A stretch of DNA of 64,000 nt, from the NCBI GenBank assembly GCA_020632795.1, contig JACKEV010000006.1:1484501-1548500 (forward strand), in the 5' to 3' direction. The notes below the pieces were generated by a model. That model did no database searches, was not told where the DNA came from, and saw nothing but the letters and a program-made list of their open reading frames with translations. Origin of the DNA: Alphaproteobacteria bacterium (lineage in GTDB: Bacteria; Myxococcota_A; UBA796; CAJQPC01). Position 1 is the stretch's first letter; each line of letters starts with the position of its first letter. The translations under genes and the position numbers were made by a program. Below, in pieces: positions 15,752 through 26,800 of this stretch.

Positions 15752-18009
15752 CCGTCGGGGTGGTCTTCCGACGCGGAGTTAGCGACCTGCTCCAGAGCCC
15801 GCATCATGCTGGAGCTGCCCTTGGCGCGACTGTGCACCGTGAGCGATTCCTTCGGCCGGTTGTCCTCGATGAAGCCGGTGGCAGCATGTTTGGCGGCACC
15901 GGTCACGATCAGGAACACGTCCGCGTCCCGAGCAGCGGACTTGAGCGCAGGACTGCCTCCGACCTTGTCGTGAAAGAGGAGGACCCGCACTCGATCCGTC
16001 ACTTCCTCCAGGGCCAGCTTGACCCGGGCCATCGCCGCCTCTTCCAGCGAGTAGATCGCCACGGTCTTGCCCTTCAGGAAGTCGGCGAAGTCAAGGTCCG
16101 ACGCCTCATCCACCGTCGGCAACGGTATCGCTGTGTCCGCCCCGCACTCCCGGCAGAGCTGGTTGAAGAGCAGGATCTGCGTGGGGCGCAGCCTCTCCGT
16201 CCAGGTGTGGAGACTCGTCTGCACCAACACGGCCACCCGAGTGTTCTGCGCTGAGGCGCCTGGAGCGAGGGTGATCAAGGTCTCCAGGAGATCCAGGGCC
16301 CAATCCACCTGCTCCCAGGGAACCCCCTGGGCGAAGAGAAGACCCAGTTCTTCCACCAATTCCGTCATCGCCTGGGGCTCCACGCCGAGCCGAAGCAAGG
16401 CTGCGAGCACCTCAGAAGCAGCCTGCCGGGTGAGCAGGCCCTGGGCGTCGTCGAAGGCGTAGCGGGTGAACAGCGCTCGAAGCAGAGGCTTGAAGGGCGT
16501 CCGCGGCCGCTCATCCCCGAGCAGGAAGCGCTGGAGGTGCGGAAGGGCACGTTGTACCTGCGCCAACGCCCCACCGGAGGGATCCTGCATCAACCCGGCC
16601 AACTCGGCGACATCTCCAGGGCGCCGGGCCAGGTCGTCGGGATCCCACTCCGAAGCGCCCTGTTCGGCGATGGCGGCGGCGTCGTTGTCGGAGAGACTGC
16701 CGGCGTTGACCCGCTGCATCCAAGCCAGCCACCCGTCGGGAACGGCCAACGAGCCGACGCCCGAATCGTCCCCGGAAGGTGAGGTGTAGCGCTCCTCAAT
16801 GTCCCTTTGCAGGCGGAGCAGATGCGGCGTGTTGTCCAGCCGGGTGCGCTGCTCCTGGGAGAGGTGCAGCAGCTCATGCAGAGCCAGCTCCGCTGCGGCC
16901 AAAGTGTTGAGATCTCTTGCACAGTACAGGATCAAGGTCAGCCGTTCCTCGCCTCCACCACCGCTCGCAAGGAGCGCGAACGTGCGGTCGAGATCGCCCC
17001 GCCTGTAGGCGCCCCAGGCCTCATCCTCCGCCGGCTGGAGAGGCTGCTCCGGCGCCCTGACAAGGTCTGCGAGCGCTCTCAAGTAGACCATTTCGGTGGC
17101 CTTGAGGTTCGCGCCGGCCAGGATTCCCTCTCGCGTCGTGGGATCCTGCTCCTCGGCGGCCTTGAGCATGAAGAGCTTCGCCACCTCGGCGGCGGGCATC
17201 GCTGTACGGCTGTCCAGCAGCGCCTTGAAACGCGGGTAGACCTCCGTGCGGAAGCACGCCAAGGCCTCCTGGGTACGTCCGCCGCGCTCGAAGTCCACGA
17301 GCTTCCATCGGTAGAGCGCGCGCAGCAGGGCCTGGGTGACGCGGCGGGGACGGTGCAGATCGAGGATGGTCTCCTGCTCCAGCACCTCACGCAGCCGGCC
17401 CCACTCCTCGAACACCTCCCAGAGGCGGATGTCGAGGAAGAGCAGGTTCTGAGCGTCCAGGTGCCCGCTCGCCCGCAACTCGGCGAGCAGGGCGTCTGCG
17501 CTGTCCCGGTCGAGGTGCTGCAGAGCCAGCTCCAGATCCCGCAGCAGGACTCCGGGGCTGCGGGGACGTCCGGAGACACCCCCAGGCCGCCCGTCATGCA
17601 GCTCAAGCATCCGACGCAGCGCCTTCCGACAAGGTTCCTTCAGGTCCGGGGCGACGAGGGTGAGCTTGAAGGCGTGAGGGCCGGTGAACCTGAGAACCGC
17701 CGCATCAACGGGATCGTCGCGGTCAAGCGTCGCGGGGACCCCCTCGAAGTCCGAGTAGGAGGGTCCCACGGCGGCCAGCAACTCCTCTCGGAAGGCTCGC
17801 GCGTCCCGGGGATTCCGGGCCAGGGCATACCAGACTGTGGGGTCACCCAGCCGAGGCAGAAGGATGCGATCATCCTGGTCCTGTACGCGCTTGACCCAGT
17901 CGGCAAGCATACTGGCGAGCTTGGTGCCTGGCGTCATACACGCCTCGTACCGATCCCCGAAGAAGCGCTTCAGGAACTCCTCGGGCTGCAGTGGCACCCG
18001 GCCCGTCAT
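15736..18009 (-). CDS. dpdD: DpdD-like protein
   Basis: A 757-residue protein, last in the leftward operon. No enzyme motif is obvious in the first 620 residues, which look mainly helical and TPR-like (many ALxxL and AAExxL patterns). The last 110 residues (VAIYSLEEAAMARVKLALEE, then RVRVLLFHDKVGGSPALKSA, DADVFLIVTGAAKHA) resemble a small Rossmann-type DUF2325 domain. Size, position and co-occurrence fit DpdD of the published dpd set, which I infer from context. The ATG at 18009 overlaps the dpdK stop by 4 bp. Confidence 0.6.
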   Translation of the reverse strand: MTGRVPLQPEEFLKRFFGDRYEACMTPGTKLASMLADWVKRVQDQDDRILLPRLGDPTVWYALARNPRDARAFREELLAAVGPSYSDFEGVPATLDRDDPVDAAVLRFTGPHAFKLTLVAPDLKEPCRKALRRMLELHDGRPGGVSGRPRSPGVLLRDLELALQHLDRDSADALLAELRASGHLDAQNLLFLDIRLWEVFEEWGRLREVLEQETILDLHRPRRVTQALLRALYRWKLVDFERGGRTQEALACFRTEVYPRFKALLDSRTAMPAAEVAKLFMLKAAEEQDPTTREGILAGANLKATEMVYLRALADLVRAPEQPLQPAEDEAWGAYRRGDLDRTFALLASGGGGEERLTLILYCARDLNTLAAAELALHELLHLSQEQRTRLDNTPHLLRLQRDIEERYTSPSGDDSGVGSLAVPDGWLAWMQRVNAGSLSDNDAAAIAEQGASEWDPDDLARRPGDVAELAGLMQDPSGGALAQVQRALPHLQRFLLGDERPRTPFKPLLRALFTRYAFDDAQGLLTRQAASEVLAALLRLGVEPQAMTELVEELGLLFAQGVPWEQVDWALDLLETLITLAPGASAQNTRVAVLVQTSLHTWTERLRPTQILLFNQLCRECGADTAIPLPTVDEASDLDFADFLKGKTVAIYSLEEAAMARVKLALEEVTDRVRVLLFHDKVGGSPALKSAARDADVFLIVTGAAKHAATGFIEDNRPKESLTVHSRAKGSSSMMRALEQVANSASEDHPDGHIRR

Positions 18010-18533
18010 GCCACCCCTCCATACTCAGCCGAGAACTCGGTCAACAACTCCGCCACGCGCTGCGGATCCGTCTCGTACCGCAGGAACTCATCGAGGTTCT
18101 CGACGCCGTTGTTCGTGAAGTTCATGGAGCCGGTGATGGCATAGCCGCGTCCAACCAGCCCCTTGGCGTGCAGCCGCTCCGGGTAGCGCACCACGAAACG
18201 CGCCCGGTCGGCTTCACTCAAGGGAGCGTTGACCCGCCGCACGAAATCTTTGTTCTCAGGCTCTGGACGGGTCGCCAAGGTCAGGTGACTGCCTCGCTGA
18301 ACCAAGGTGGTGAGGACCTCGCCGAGGCGCAGCTGCCGGCGGCCCCAGCTTGGCTCCAGCCCCCGAAAGCCCCCGCTGCGGTTGTCCAGGAGTTCGATGT
18401 CCCGGATCCAGGGAGAGACCAGAAACAGCCGAGGGCTGGGGCTGAGCAGCTCGGCGGTGAACAGGGACTCCAGCAGCGCACGGATCTGCTGTCGAGACCC
18501 GGAGCGGGTGCGCAGGATCTGCCGCTGGCTCAT
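18006..18533 (-). CDS. dpdK: DpdK, phospholipase D-like nuclease
   Basis: A 175-residue protein with a single PLD motif: His122 and Lys124 in RLHAKGLVGRGYAITGS, followed by Asn138 in SMNFTNNGVEN. PLD-fold nucleases with one HKD motif work as dimers and cut DNA without metal. In dpd clusters DpdK is the likely nuclease that attacks unmodified DNA. It overlaps dpdJ (4 bp) and dpdD (4 bp), so all three should be translationally coupled. Confidence 0.78.
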   Translation of the reverse strand: MSQRQILRTRSGSRQQIRALLESLFTAELLSPSPRLFLVSPWIRDIELLDNRSGGFRGLEPSWGRRQLRLGEVLTTLVQRGSHLTLATRPEPENKDFVRRVNAPLSEADRARFVVRYPERLHAKGLVGRGYAITGSMNFTNNGVENLDEFLRYETDPQRVAELLTEFSAEYGGVA

Positions 18534-21500
18534 CGCACCACCTCCGGGATCTCAAGGACGAGGGCCAGCCGCCGGCCCTCCTGGGTCACCCCGCGCACGC
18601 GCGGGTAGCTGATGAGGAAGCCCACTTCGAGCGGTCGGACCAACAGCTCACGGATGGCCGCGCCCAGCTCCGGGCGCTCGGCGTGGGAGGCCGTGAGCAC
18701 GGCGAGCCCTTCGTCGATCAGGGCGGCCTGCAATCGCTCCATCCACCGGGGCTCCCCCAGCCCCACCTCGACGCGACTTCGCTCCGAAACGCTGAGGACC
18801 AGGAGTCGATCGCTCTCCGGCAAGGGGTGGTAGGGGTTGTAGGCGGCCAGGGCCCGAGCCCGAACGGCCCCTCCCCGTGGCCAGATCAGGCCGTAGATCG
18901 TATCAAAGCGCCACTGAGCATCCTGATGGCCGTGCTGGGGACCGGCGAGCTCGCTCAACGCCTCATCCAGCTCGGTGCCGTCGCTGGAGAGATAGGCGAG
19001 GACGTGTGCGTCCACCTCAACGCCCAGTAGCTGTTCGAGGCCATCCCATCGGCGCAGCAGATCGAGAAGCAGCCGGTCGGTCTTCGGCGAGCTGCCCGGT
19101 CGCAACACCCGGGCCTGCAACGCGGTCACCACCGGGTGGCTGGTACGGAATCCGTGCTGGCTCAGCGTCTGCCGAAGGTGGGTCTGTGCCTGAACGTGGT
19201 CCTGATGCCTGCCCGCCGCCCGACAGTCGCGCAGGGCCCCTCGCAACTGCTCGCTGCGGGGGGTGTCCTCGTGCACTACCTCCAGCAGCAGTTGAAGCTC
19301 TGTGTGGATGTCCTCGAAGTCTGTCGGCCCGAGGGAAGCGTCGAGCAGATCGAAGAAGCGGCGTGGATCGGCGGTGTAGCTTCGGAAGAGCGCCTCGATC
19401 ACGCCTCCACCGCCGACCGTGTTCTCGGTGAGCCAGAGTTCATGGTGGTCCGATGGACGCTCACCGCGAACACCAGGGTCGATGTCGGGGCAGAGGTCCC
19501 CGGCGTCCAGCTCCGGGCAGAGCTGCTGGGCGGCCTCCAGCAGCGCCGACGCCAGTGTGGACGTGTACCGGCGCGCCAACCAGGGCTCCCAGGCTTCGTT
19601 CGGCCGCTCCCAGAGGGCCTGGGCGCAGTCCTCCAAAGCGTCGCGGAAGGTGGCGAGCTGCATGATGGCTCGGAGGTCGTCGCGCCGTGAGGGGACCTGG
19701 TCGCTTCCGTCGTCACCCAGGGAGCGGAAGATGACATCCAGCACCTCCTCCAGCGGCGCGAAGCTGCGATCGAAGATGTGCTGCAACGCCCCGCGAAGGT
19801 CGTGGCCGGTACGGTGGGCCACCATCACGAGCGCGCCGAGGGCGATACGGGTCAACCACTGAATCTGGAAGATGTTCGCGTGCGCTCGCAGATCACCGTG
19901 GGTCTCCATCAGGTATCGGAAGCGGGCCGTGCGGATGCCCTGCAGCGTCTCTCCTTCCTGGGTCGCCAGGCGTTGGTGCAACGCAGGTGGGACCTGCACC
20001 TCAACGCACACGGCATCCACGTCCATGGCGAAGCCCAGCGCAACGGACTGGTTCTGTGCCGCCGGATCTTCGAAGCGCACCGAGCCCTCCGCCTGCTCCC
20101 CCCTCTGTCGCTTGAGCGTGTAGTCAGCACCCAGGGCGAACCGCCGGGCCTCGATGGGGTTGGCGTGCGCGTGAATGAAAAAGTGAAGCCCTTTCACAAT
20201 TTCGATCCACTCCGAGCCCTTCGGCAAGCTGACGGGGCTGGACTCCTCGGGCGGGAGGATCTGGCTGGCCCAATTCAGCCGGGCGTTGGAGGAGGACGAG
20301 ACCTCCGACGGCGGCTGCTGGACCTGGAGGGCGTAGGGACGCAGGACGCGCACACGCTCCAGACGACCATCCTGGCGATACGGCCACTCTCCCATCTCCT
20401 CGGTGGTTCCTTCGGGGCAGATGGTCGACACGGCGATGCGCTCGCCCGGTCCCTGCCCCGCCACCGGGATCCAGTGCCGTCGATCCCGCTGCACCCCGAA
20501 GCGCAGCGTCACCCGCCCAGGAGCGAACTCTCGCAGAGCCTGCAAGATGGCCATCGGCTCGGGTTCGTCCCGCTCCGGGAGTTGGATCTGCACCTCCGGC
20601 AGGTTGAGGTCTCCGAACAGGGTCTTGGGGACGAACTCCGGCAGCGGGGACCAGAACGAATACGGCTCTTTCACAGGGCTGGTGCCAGGGGGGACGGCCC
20701 GTTTCCACTCCTGGCGTAGCCGCCGCGCGAGCGTAGGCAGGACGGCCATCACCAGCGAACGGGGCGGATCCCACAAGAGCGCGCGCACGCTGTCCTCGTC
20801 GAGGGCCAGCGCCTGGCGAAGGTAGCGGCTGAACTCCTTGCGGGTGGGCTCGTGGTCAAGGAGGCACTCAACCTCTTTCCGGATGAGCTTCAGCTTCGGG
20901 CGGGCATAGGATTCGTAGCCCTCGTTTGGGGGCTGGGAGAGCAACTGCCAGACGTGCCCGTTCACGTCCCTGCGCGTCGAGAGCCACTCCATCAGCGCGT
21001 AGGTCGCCTGGACACGCTGGACATGGCGGTTGTTCACCGGGAGATGGCGGGGTTGAAGCTCCGGCGAAAAGAGCTGCTCGTAGCCCTCGTAGGCGACCCG
21101 ATCCCGACCATAGGCCGAGAGGACCACGACGGTCCACGGACGCATCTCGCGCTTTCGGCCGGCCCGCCCCTTGCGCTGCAGGAAGGGTGCCGCGCTCTTC
21201 GGGGCTTTGTGCTGGAGCACCGCCCCGACCTGGGGGTCGTCGTATCCGACCTCCAGCGAAGCGGTCGCGATCACCACCTCGGCCTGGCTGTCCACCCCCG
21301 CGTCCTGGGAGCTGGTGCGTCCAACCTGGACCGGGGGGCGGTTCCCCGTCAGACGGTGCCCGATGGCCTCGCACAAGTCCCAGGACTGCCCCTGGCGCCA
21401 GCGCTGTGCCTGCTCGCTACGGTTGCCTGCCCGGTAGGCGGCCAGCCAGGGCTCGGTGATCGTCGCGTTTGCCTGATTCGGCCCCTTGGCCCGCAATCGA

Positions 21501-23116
21501 CCACCAGCAGCCAAGCGCCAGCCCTCCGCATCCAGGAGGTTGTGGAACAGGCGGTTGGTGACGTCCAGATCGTCGGTGAAGCCGAACACCTTGGTGCCCA
21601 TGACCCCGTCGCTATCGCTGTCCAGCAGCCGCCGAAGCAGCATGGCGACCTGGATGCTGGCCGAGAGCAGGTTGGTCTGGGAGATTGGATCTCCTCGCAG
21701 CGCCAACTGGTATTCCTGTCCGACCCGCTCCAGCTTCCTGGGCGCGATCTCTTCGACCAGGCTCTCGCGGACCTGGATGAAGTCCGCGAAGAAACGCCGG
21801 GCATCGGCGAGGGTCGCGGACAACCCCACGAAGTGGGGGGCAGCGCTCGTCGCGCGTTTCCACCGCCGGATGAGCAGGGCCGCCTGGGCCCCGTGGACGC
21901 CCTCGTAGGTGTGCACCTCGTCCAGCAGCACCAGGCGGGGGGTCTTTCTCTGTGGCTGTCCTATCCCCAGCAGGCGCCCGAGATCCGGATCGGACATGCG
22001 CTGATTGACCATCTCCAGCGTGGTGAAGAGCAGATCCGGCGGTCGCCTCTTCATCGATGCCCGCGTGAGGACGAACAACTCCGAACCAACCGACTCCCCA
22101 CAGGCTCCGTTGCTGCAGACCAGCCGCTCCTCATTCGCGTGGATATCGGCCTTGCTCCACACCAAGGTCGGCCGATTACATGCCGGGCACGCCAGGTAGG
22201 GACAGCGCCAACCCTGCCCTGTGCGCTCCCAGGCGCTGAAAACCCCGCGCCCCGCATCCTCTGCGGCGTTCTTGCAGCTCTTGGGTATGGGCCCGAACAG
22301 GGCCCCCACCCGCAGCGAACGCCGACGCTGACCCACCAGGACGGCGTTGACACGCCGAACCTGCGCCACCGCCGAGCTGAGCTGGTCCTTGAGCAGCTCG
22401 TTCCGGGGATACAGCGACAGACAGCGAACCCAGGGTGCGTTGTCTGCCCAGCGAGCCAGCGCGACCAGAGCCGGCAGGTAGAATGCCATGGTCTTGCCGC
22501 TGCCCGTGCCGGCGCAGACGATGGTGCCGGACTTTCGGCCGTGCTCCAGCTCGCCCAGGACACGCTCTGTGGCCTCCACCTGGAAGTCAGCCAACTGGAA
22601 GGGCTCGTCCCGGTCGGCGCCAACCAGAGCGTTCAGGACGCGAGCATCGAGGTCGGACAACGAGCTCGCTGCGTTGACCCGCCGTCGAACCTCTTCAGGC
22701 TGGAGGTGACGCCTGGGGTAGGCACGCGGGCGCAACAACAGTCGGTAGTCGGCGATGAGGTTCTGCGCCGCGTTCCAGGGGCGCCAGTGCAGGATCTGCC
22801 GCAAGCGTACGAGCAGGCGGATGCCCTCAGCCATCCGCGTGCGCAGATGCTCGCGCCCAGGCAGCTCCCACAGCAGATGATGTTCGAGCAACGCATCCAC
22901 CAGCTCGGAGGCCAGCGGCGGTTCGTCGTCGGGGTGGTCAGCAGCCCACTGTGTGGCGAAGGCGTCGGCGATGTCCTCCACCTCACCCCGGGTGAAGGAG
23001 CCGTCCACCATTCCCCAGGACAGAAGCTCCGACTCCCGACGCTCCAGCAGACTCAACAGCTCCAGCGCTGCGGCATTTCCCTTGATGGGGGTGGGGTCGG
23101 CGGAAAAGAGGCTCAT
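18530..23116 (-). CDS. dpdJ: DpdJ, large DEAD/DEAH helicase
   Basis: A 1,528-residue superfamily-2 helicase. Walker A is CAGTGSGKT (about 201-209) and the DEVH box is in LVLLDEVHTYEG (around residue 400). An inserted zinc module has CPYLACPACN followed by LVCSNGACGES. The helicase C domain shows VVIATASLEVGYDDP and the QRKGRAGR motif VI. The remaining about 700 residues have no domain I recognise. DpdJ should translocate on DNA in the restriction arm of the system. Its ATG at 23116 is immediately next to the dpdI stop, and its stop overlaps dpdK. Confidence 0.8.
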   Translation of the reverse strand: MSLFSADPTPIKGNAAALELLSLLERRESELLSWGMVDGSFTRGEVEDIADAFATQWAADHPDDEPPLASELVDALLEHHLLWELPGREHLRTRMAEGIRLLVRLRQILHWRPWNAAQNLIADYRLLLRPRAYPRRHLQPEEVRRRVNAASSLSDLDARVLNALVGADRDEPFQLADFQVEATERVLGELEHGRKSGTIVCAGTGSGKTMAFYLPALVALARWADNAPWVRCLSLYPRNELLKDQLSSAVAQVRRVNAVLVGQRRRSLRVGALFGPIPKSCKNAAEDAGRGVFSAWERTGQGWRCPYLACPACNRPTLVWSKADIHANEERLVCSNGACGESVGSELFVLTRASMKRRPPDLLFTTLEMVNQRMSDPDLGRLLGIGQPQRKTPRLVLLDEVHTYEGVHGAQAALLIRRWKRATSAAPHFVGLSATLADARRFFADFIQVRESLVEEIAPRKLERVGQEYQLALRGDPISQTNLLSASIQVAMLLRRLLDSDSDGVMGTKVFGFTDDLDVTNRLFHNLLDAEGWRLAAGGRLRAKGPNQANATITEPWLAAYRAGNRSEQAQRWRQGQSWDLCEAIGHRLTGNRPPVQVGRTSSQDAGVDSQAEVVIATASLEVGYDDPQVGAVLQHKAPKSAAPFLQRKGRAGRKREMRPWTVVVLSAYGRDRVAYEGYEQLFSPELQPRHLPVNNRHVQRVQATYALMEWLSTRRDVNGHVWQLLSQPPNEGYESYARPKLKLIRKEVECLLDHEPTRKEFSRYLRQALALDEDSVRALLWDPPRSLVMAVLPTLARRLRQEWKRAVPPGTSPVKEPYSFWSPLPEFVPKTLFGDLNLPEVQIQLPERDEPEPMAILQALREFAPGRVTLRFGVQRDRRHWIPVAGQGPGERIAVSTICPEGTTEEMGEWPYRQDGRLERVRVLRPYALQVQQPPSEVSSSSNARLNWASQILPPEESSPVSLPKGSEWIEIVKGLHFFIHAHANPIEARRFALGADYTLKRQRGEQAEGSVRFEDPAAQNQSVALGFAMDVDAVCVEVQVPPALHQRLATQEGETLQGIRTARFRYLMETHGDLRAHANIFQIQWLTRIALGALVMVAHRTGHDLRGALQHIFDRSFAPLEEVLDVIFRSLGDDGSDQVPSRRDDLRAIMQLATFRDALEDCAQALWERPNEAWEPWLARRYTSTLASALLEAAQQLCPELDAGDLCPDIDPGVRGERPSDHHELWLTENTVGGGGVIEALFRSYTADPRRFFDLLDASLGPTDFEDIHTELQLLLEVVHEDTPRSEQLRGALRDCRAAGRHQDHVQAQTHLRQTLSQHGFRTSHPVVTALQARVLRPGSSPKTDRLLLDLLRRWDGLEQLLGVEVDAHVLAYLSSDGTELDEALSELAGPQHGHQDAQWRFDTIYGLIWPRGGAVRARALAAYNPYHPLPESDRLLVLSVSERSRVEVGLGEPRWMERLQAALIDEGLAVLTASHAERPELGAAIRELLVRPLEVGFLISYPRVRGVTQEGRRLALVLEIPEVVR

Positions 23117-23836
23117 TCACCCATCTCCCTTGAACTTCACCCGCAGGCTTCCCAACAGCCCGCGCTCACGCAGCCAGCCCATGACCTCCTCCGTGAGCAG
23201 CTCGACGGGGGCGCCGGAGGGACTCTGGGCCTTGAGGAAGAACTGCAGCACCGCCTCGGGGAAGTCGCTGGGGTTGAGCTTCTCCAATGCCTGCTGGAGC
23301 GCGGTCGAGGCGGTCAGGAAGGCCTGGTAGCCCTCCTCCTCGGTCGGCACCTGTTCGGCCGCCGACTCCAGGCGACGGCGGGCCTTGCGGATCGCCTCGA
23401 CGGTTCCAGCCTGGCCGGGCACCCGCTCGACCTGGCGCAGGAAGCCCTCGTCCACGCTCTGATGCTGGCTGGTGAAGGCACGCCAGGCCTCCGCATTCTT
23501 CGTGACCAGGTGGTCGCGGACGTTGCTCGAACGGGAGAGGAGGTAGCTGTAGTCGCGGCCGGCGGTCAGCTTCGTCGGGTCCTGCTCCAGACGCCCCCGA
23601 ACCCGGTCACAGGACTCCAGGGCCTTGCTGCAGTCGGGGAGCTCCGATGCGCTCAAATGGGAATGGGCACGCAGGATCTGCTCCGAGAGCGAGGCGACCG
23701 CCAACTCGGTGCGCAGAGCGCGCAGCTCTTCGCGACGCAGGTTCAGGGTCTTCGCCTGATCCTGGTTCCGGCTGACCTCCTGGAGGTGCTCCAGGTTCGC
23801 CAGCAGCTCCGCACAGCGCTCCAAGACGGGCTTCAT
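23117..23836 (-). CDS. dpdI: DpdI-like helical protein
   Basis: A 239-residue, almost wholly helical and charged protein (ELLANLEHLQEVSRNQDQA, RREELRALRTELAVASL), consistent with a coiled coil. No catalytic motif is visible. It overlaps dpdH by 4 bp and abuts dpdJ with no gap. The name rests on its place between DpdH and DpdJ in the conserved set. It could link the ATPase and helicase subunits. Confidence 0.6.
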   Translation of the reverse strand: MKPVLERCAELLANLEHLQEVSRNQDQAKTLNLRREELRALRTELAVASLSEQILRAHSHLSASELPDCSKALESCDRVRGRLEQDPTKLTAGRDYSYLLSRSSNVRDHLVTKNAEAWRAFTSQHQSVDEGFLRQVERVPGQAGTVEAIRKARRRLESAAEQVPTEEEGYQAFLTASTALQQALEKLNPSDFPEAVLQFFLKAQSPSGAPVELLTEEVMGWLRERGLLGSLRVKFKGDG

Positions 23837-26800
23837 GGGCGCACCTCTTCGATGCCCTGGAACAGGGCCTGGAGTAGATCCAGCTCCTCAGCGACACCCT
23901 GGACCTGACCACCCAGGGGGTCTTCACCGAGGGCCAGGATTCTGGAGGCCACACCTCTCTCGTACTGGTCCAGGAAGGCATCGAAGGCCCGCATCAGCTC
24001 CTCGGTCGCCTGGACGACCGGACGGGGACGCCTGGCCAGGACCGAAAGCACGTCTCCAGCCGCGTCGCTGTCCTGCAGGCGAGCGCAGTTCTTGAGGGTG
24101 CCGACGAGGGCGAGGTCGTTCAGTTCGCTGATGCGGCGGCGCAGGCTGTCATAGTCAAAGCGATCGGGCGCGACGGCCTTGGCTCGGGTGACCGTCGTCC
24201 GCATTGTCTCCCGCAGCTCGCTCTTGTCGGGAGCCTCGCCGAACCACTGGGAGGCCTTTTCGTGCCAGGCCAGAAGCTCGGTCCGCTCTGCAATCAGCAC
24301 GCGCTGCAGGCGGGAGCGAAGGTTGGTGTGGACCGACTGGATGGCGGTGTAGCTTCGTCTGCTGTTGTCCGAAGACAGGTGCTGGGTGGGCAACCAGTCC
24401 GTCGCCGTGGCCTCCACAAACCCGCGAACGGCCTGGACATCCAGGGCATGGACCGTCGCACCGGTGCCCTGACGAGCGCCCACCTGATCCAGCAGCGCCT
24501 CGCGCAGCTCTGATCGGCCGCCCGCCAGGTCCGTCAGCAAACGGCCCCACTCCGTGGTGCCCTCCCGAGGGGGGGCCTCGGCGTCCGCGAGCAGGGCGTT
24601 GAGCTTCGGGGTCAATCCTCTCCCCTCCGCCCCGTCCACGCCCAGGGCCCGCGCCCCTACAAGGAGCAGCTCAACCAACGCGGGCACGGTGTCGGCTTCG
24701 GTGCGGAAGTAGCGGGCCCTCAGGAACGCCTCGGCCTGGGGCGCGCGGGCCTCGAAAAACGCGGCGTACACGGCGCTGTCGGTCTCGGCGCCTGGATACG
24801 TCCACCCGTTGTGGAGGGTACGGGCCCGTACAATGGCCATGGCGTCACGGATGACCCGCGCGCGGCGGACATCGTCCGCGAAGTCGTCTTCGGTCGCCAG
24901 AACCAGGCAGGCCTGGTCGACGCTGATCGCGGTCTGGCCGCGGGCGTTGGGCAGGTAGACCTGCCTCGTCGGCGGCATGCCGTCGTGGGGCTTTCGCAGC
25001 AGCAGCGGATTCCAGGGAAGATAGTCGAGGATGCCCTCGGCGATGGCGCTGCGCAGCTCGCGTGACCAGGGCTCCGCCAGCATGGTGCCCTGACTCCAGG
25101 CCTCCAGAACCTGTTGCCACTTCACCTCACGGGGGTCCTTGGCCTCTTGGGGAGCCTCGATGTCTACCCGGCGATTCGAGCGTTGGAGGGTGTCCGACGC
25201 GGTCCGGTGCTGCTCTCGAACCACGGGCGCCACGCCCCAGTTCGGCATCTCCAGCTCAAAGCCGCGGTAGATGGCCTCGGGCAGCGCGGCTGCCTCTCCC
25301 GCAGACGTCGGCTGGTCTCCCCACACGGCGAGCAGGCTGGTGGTCCGGGCGCGATGCTCGGCGCGCACGCGCTGGTTCACCTCGTTGATCACCTGGAAGA
25401 CCGGCCGGATACCGCCCACCTTCTCGGGTGGGAACCGCCCCTGGGCGAAAAGGCGCCGCTCGGGCAGGATCTTGCCCAGCACGTTGTTGATCACGTTGCG
25501 GGGATTGAAGACCAGCTCGCCCTTGCTGTTGGTGGAGCCGGCGTTCGCGAGCTGGCGCACCGCGCCAGGGTTGAAGGGGAACAGAGGATATCCGTCTTCG
25601 GTCTTGCCAAAGGCCCGGACCACCTCCTTGGCGTCGTCCTCCATGTCGGACTCGTCGACGACGGGCAGCCAGGCGGCGCGATCGGAGGCACGGGAGAAGC
25701 GCTCCTGAAGCTCGTCCCGTCCGACCCGTGCTGCGTTGAGGTAGGCCCCGATGAGCCGCTCGATGCGAGCGAGGATCTGACTGGAATCCCCAGGAATATC
25801 CTGGATCACCCAGCGGCTGCCCGCGCGCGTCAGCACCGTCTCCGGCACGTTGGCGTAGCCCTCGGTGTAGGCCAGGGCGCTGCGCATCGTACACAGCTCC
25901 TGCACGCCGTCCCGTACCGCCTCGGTGATCATCACCTGGAGCAGCGCCCCCTGCATCCCCGAGAGCACAGCCAGATCCTCGACCAGCAGCACCAGCTCCT
26001 TCCCATCCCGGTGGAGCTGCGCGCGCACGTCCTTGAACAGGTCGGTGAGCGAGTTGTCGCCAAGCTGGAACAGATCCTGCTTGGCCCCGTCCAACACCTT
26101 GTTCAGCACCCGCACCGCGTCGGCCAGCCGGTCCATGCGCGTCGAGCGCAGGTAGGAGTAGAAGCGCCTGGAACCCTCATTGAGCGTGGAGAGAAGCTCG
26201 TCGGGAAAGACGAGATCCTTTTTTTCGAACTCATGTTTTCGCTCATCCACCTCGCTCTGGGCGCGCTGGGTGACCTGCTCGGCCAAGAGCGCCATCACAC
26301 CCTTCTTCCCGTCCAGGGTGGTCAGCCAGTGACCGTCCTCCAGCTCCGAGTCACCCAACAACAGCGGCAAGGCGCGACGATCGCCGTAGTCCTTCAAAAG
26401 CCGGTCGTCCTGCTGGGCGTTGCCGGCCTGAATGCGCAGCTTCGCCGCCTCGGCCTCCCGCTCCAGTCGGTGCCGCAGGTTGAGCATCAGCAGGCGTGCG
26501 GCCTTCTCGGGATCGAGCTGCTCCCGCGCCTTGCTCAGCGCCTCACGCAGGCGCCCGTACTCCGGTCCCTCCAGGCCCTCCAACAGCAGGCGCAGCACGT
26601 TCTTGAGGCTGGTTCCCTTGGGGATGCGGATGACGTGGCGGTCGTCTGCGTCCGCGCGGCGCTTGAGTTGGGCGTCAATCCAGCGGATGACATGGGACTT
26701 GCCCACGCCCGAGCTGCCGACGATCGGGAGGATGAGGCGGCCCTCCGGCAGGTTCCTGGTGAGGAACTCATCCAGAAGATCCTGCTCGTCACGCAACTGG

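Noticed and set aside
20852..23908. A 1,018-codon plus-strand frame over dpdJ and dpdI.
   Set aside because: It has no motifs and runs against a helicase with all its motifs on the minus strand. The same holds for 25114-27174, 27911-29902 and 31608-33809.
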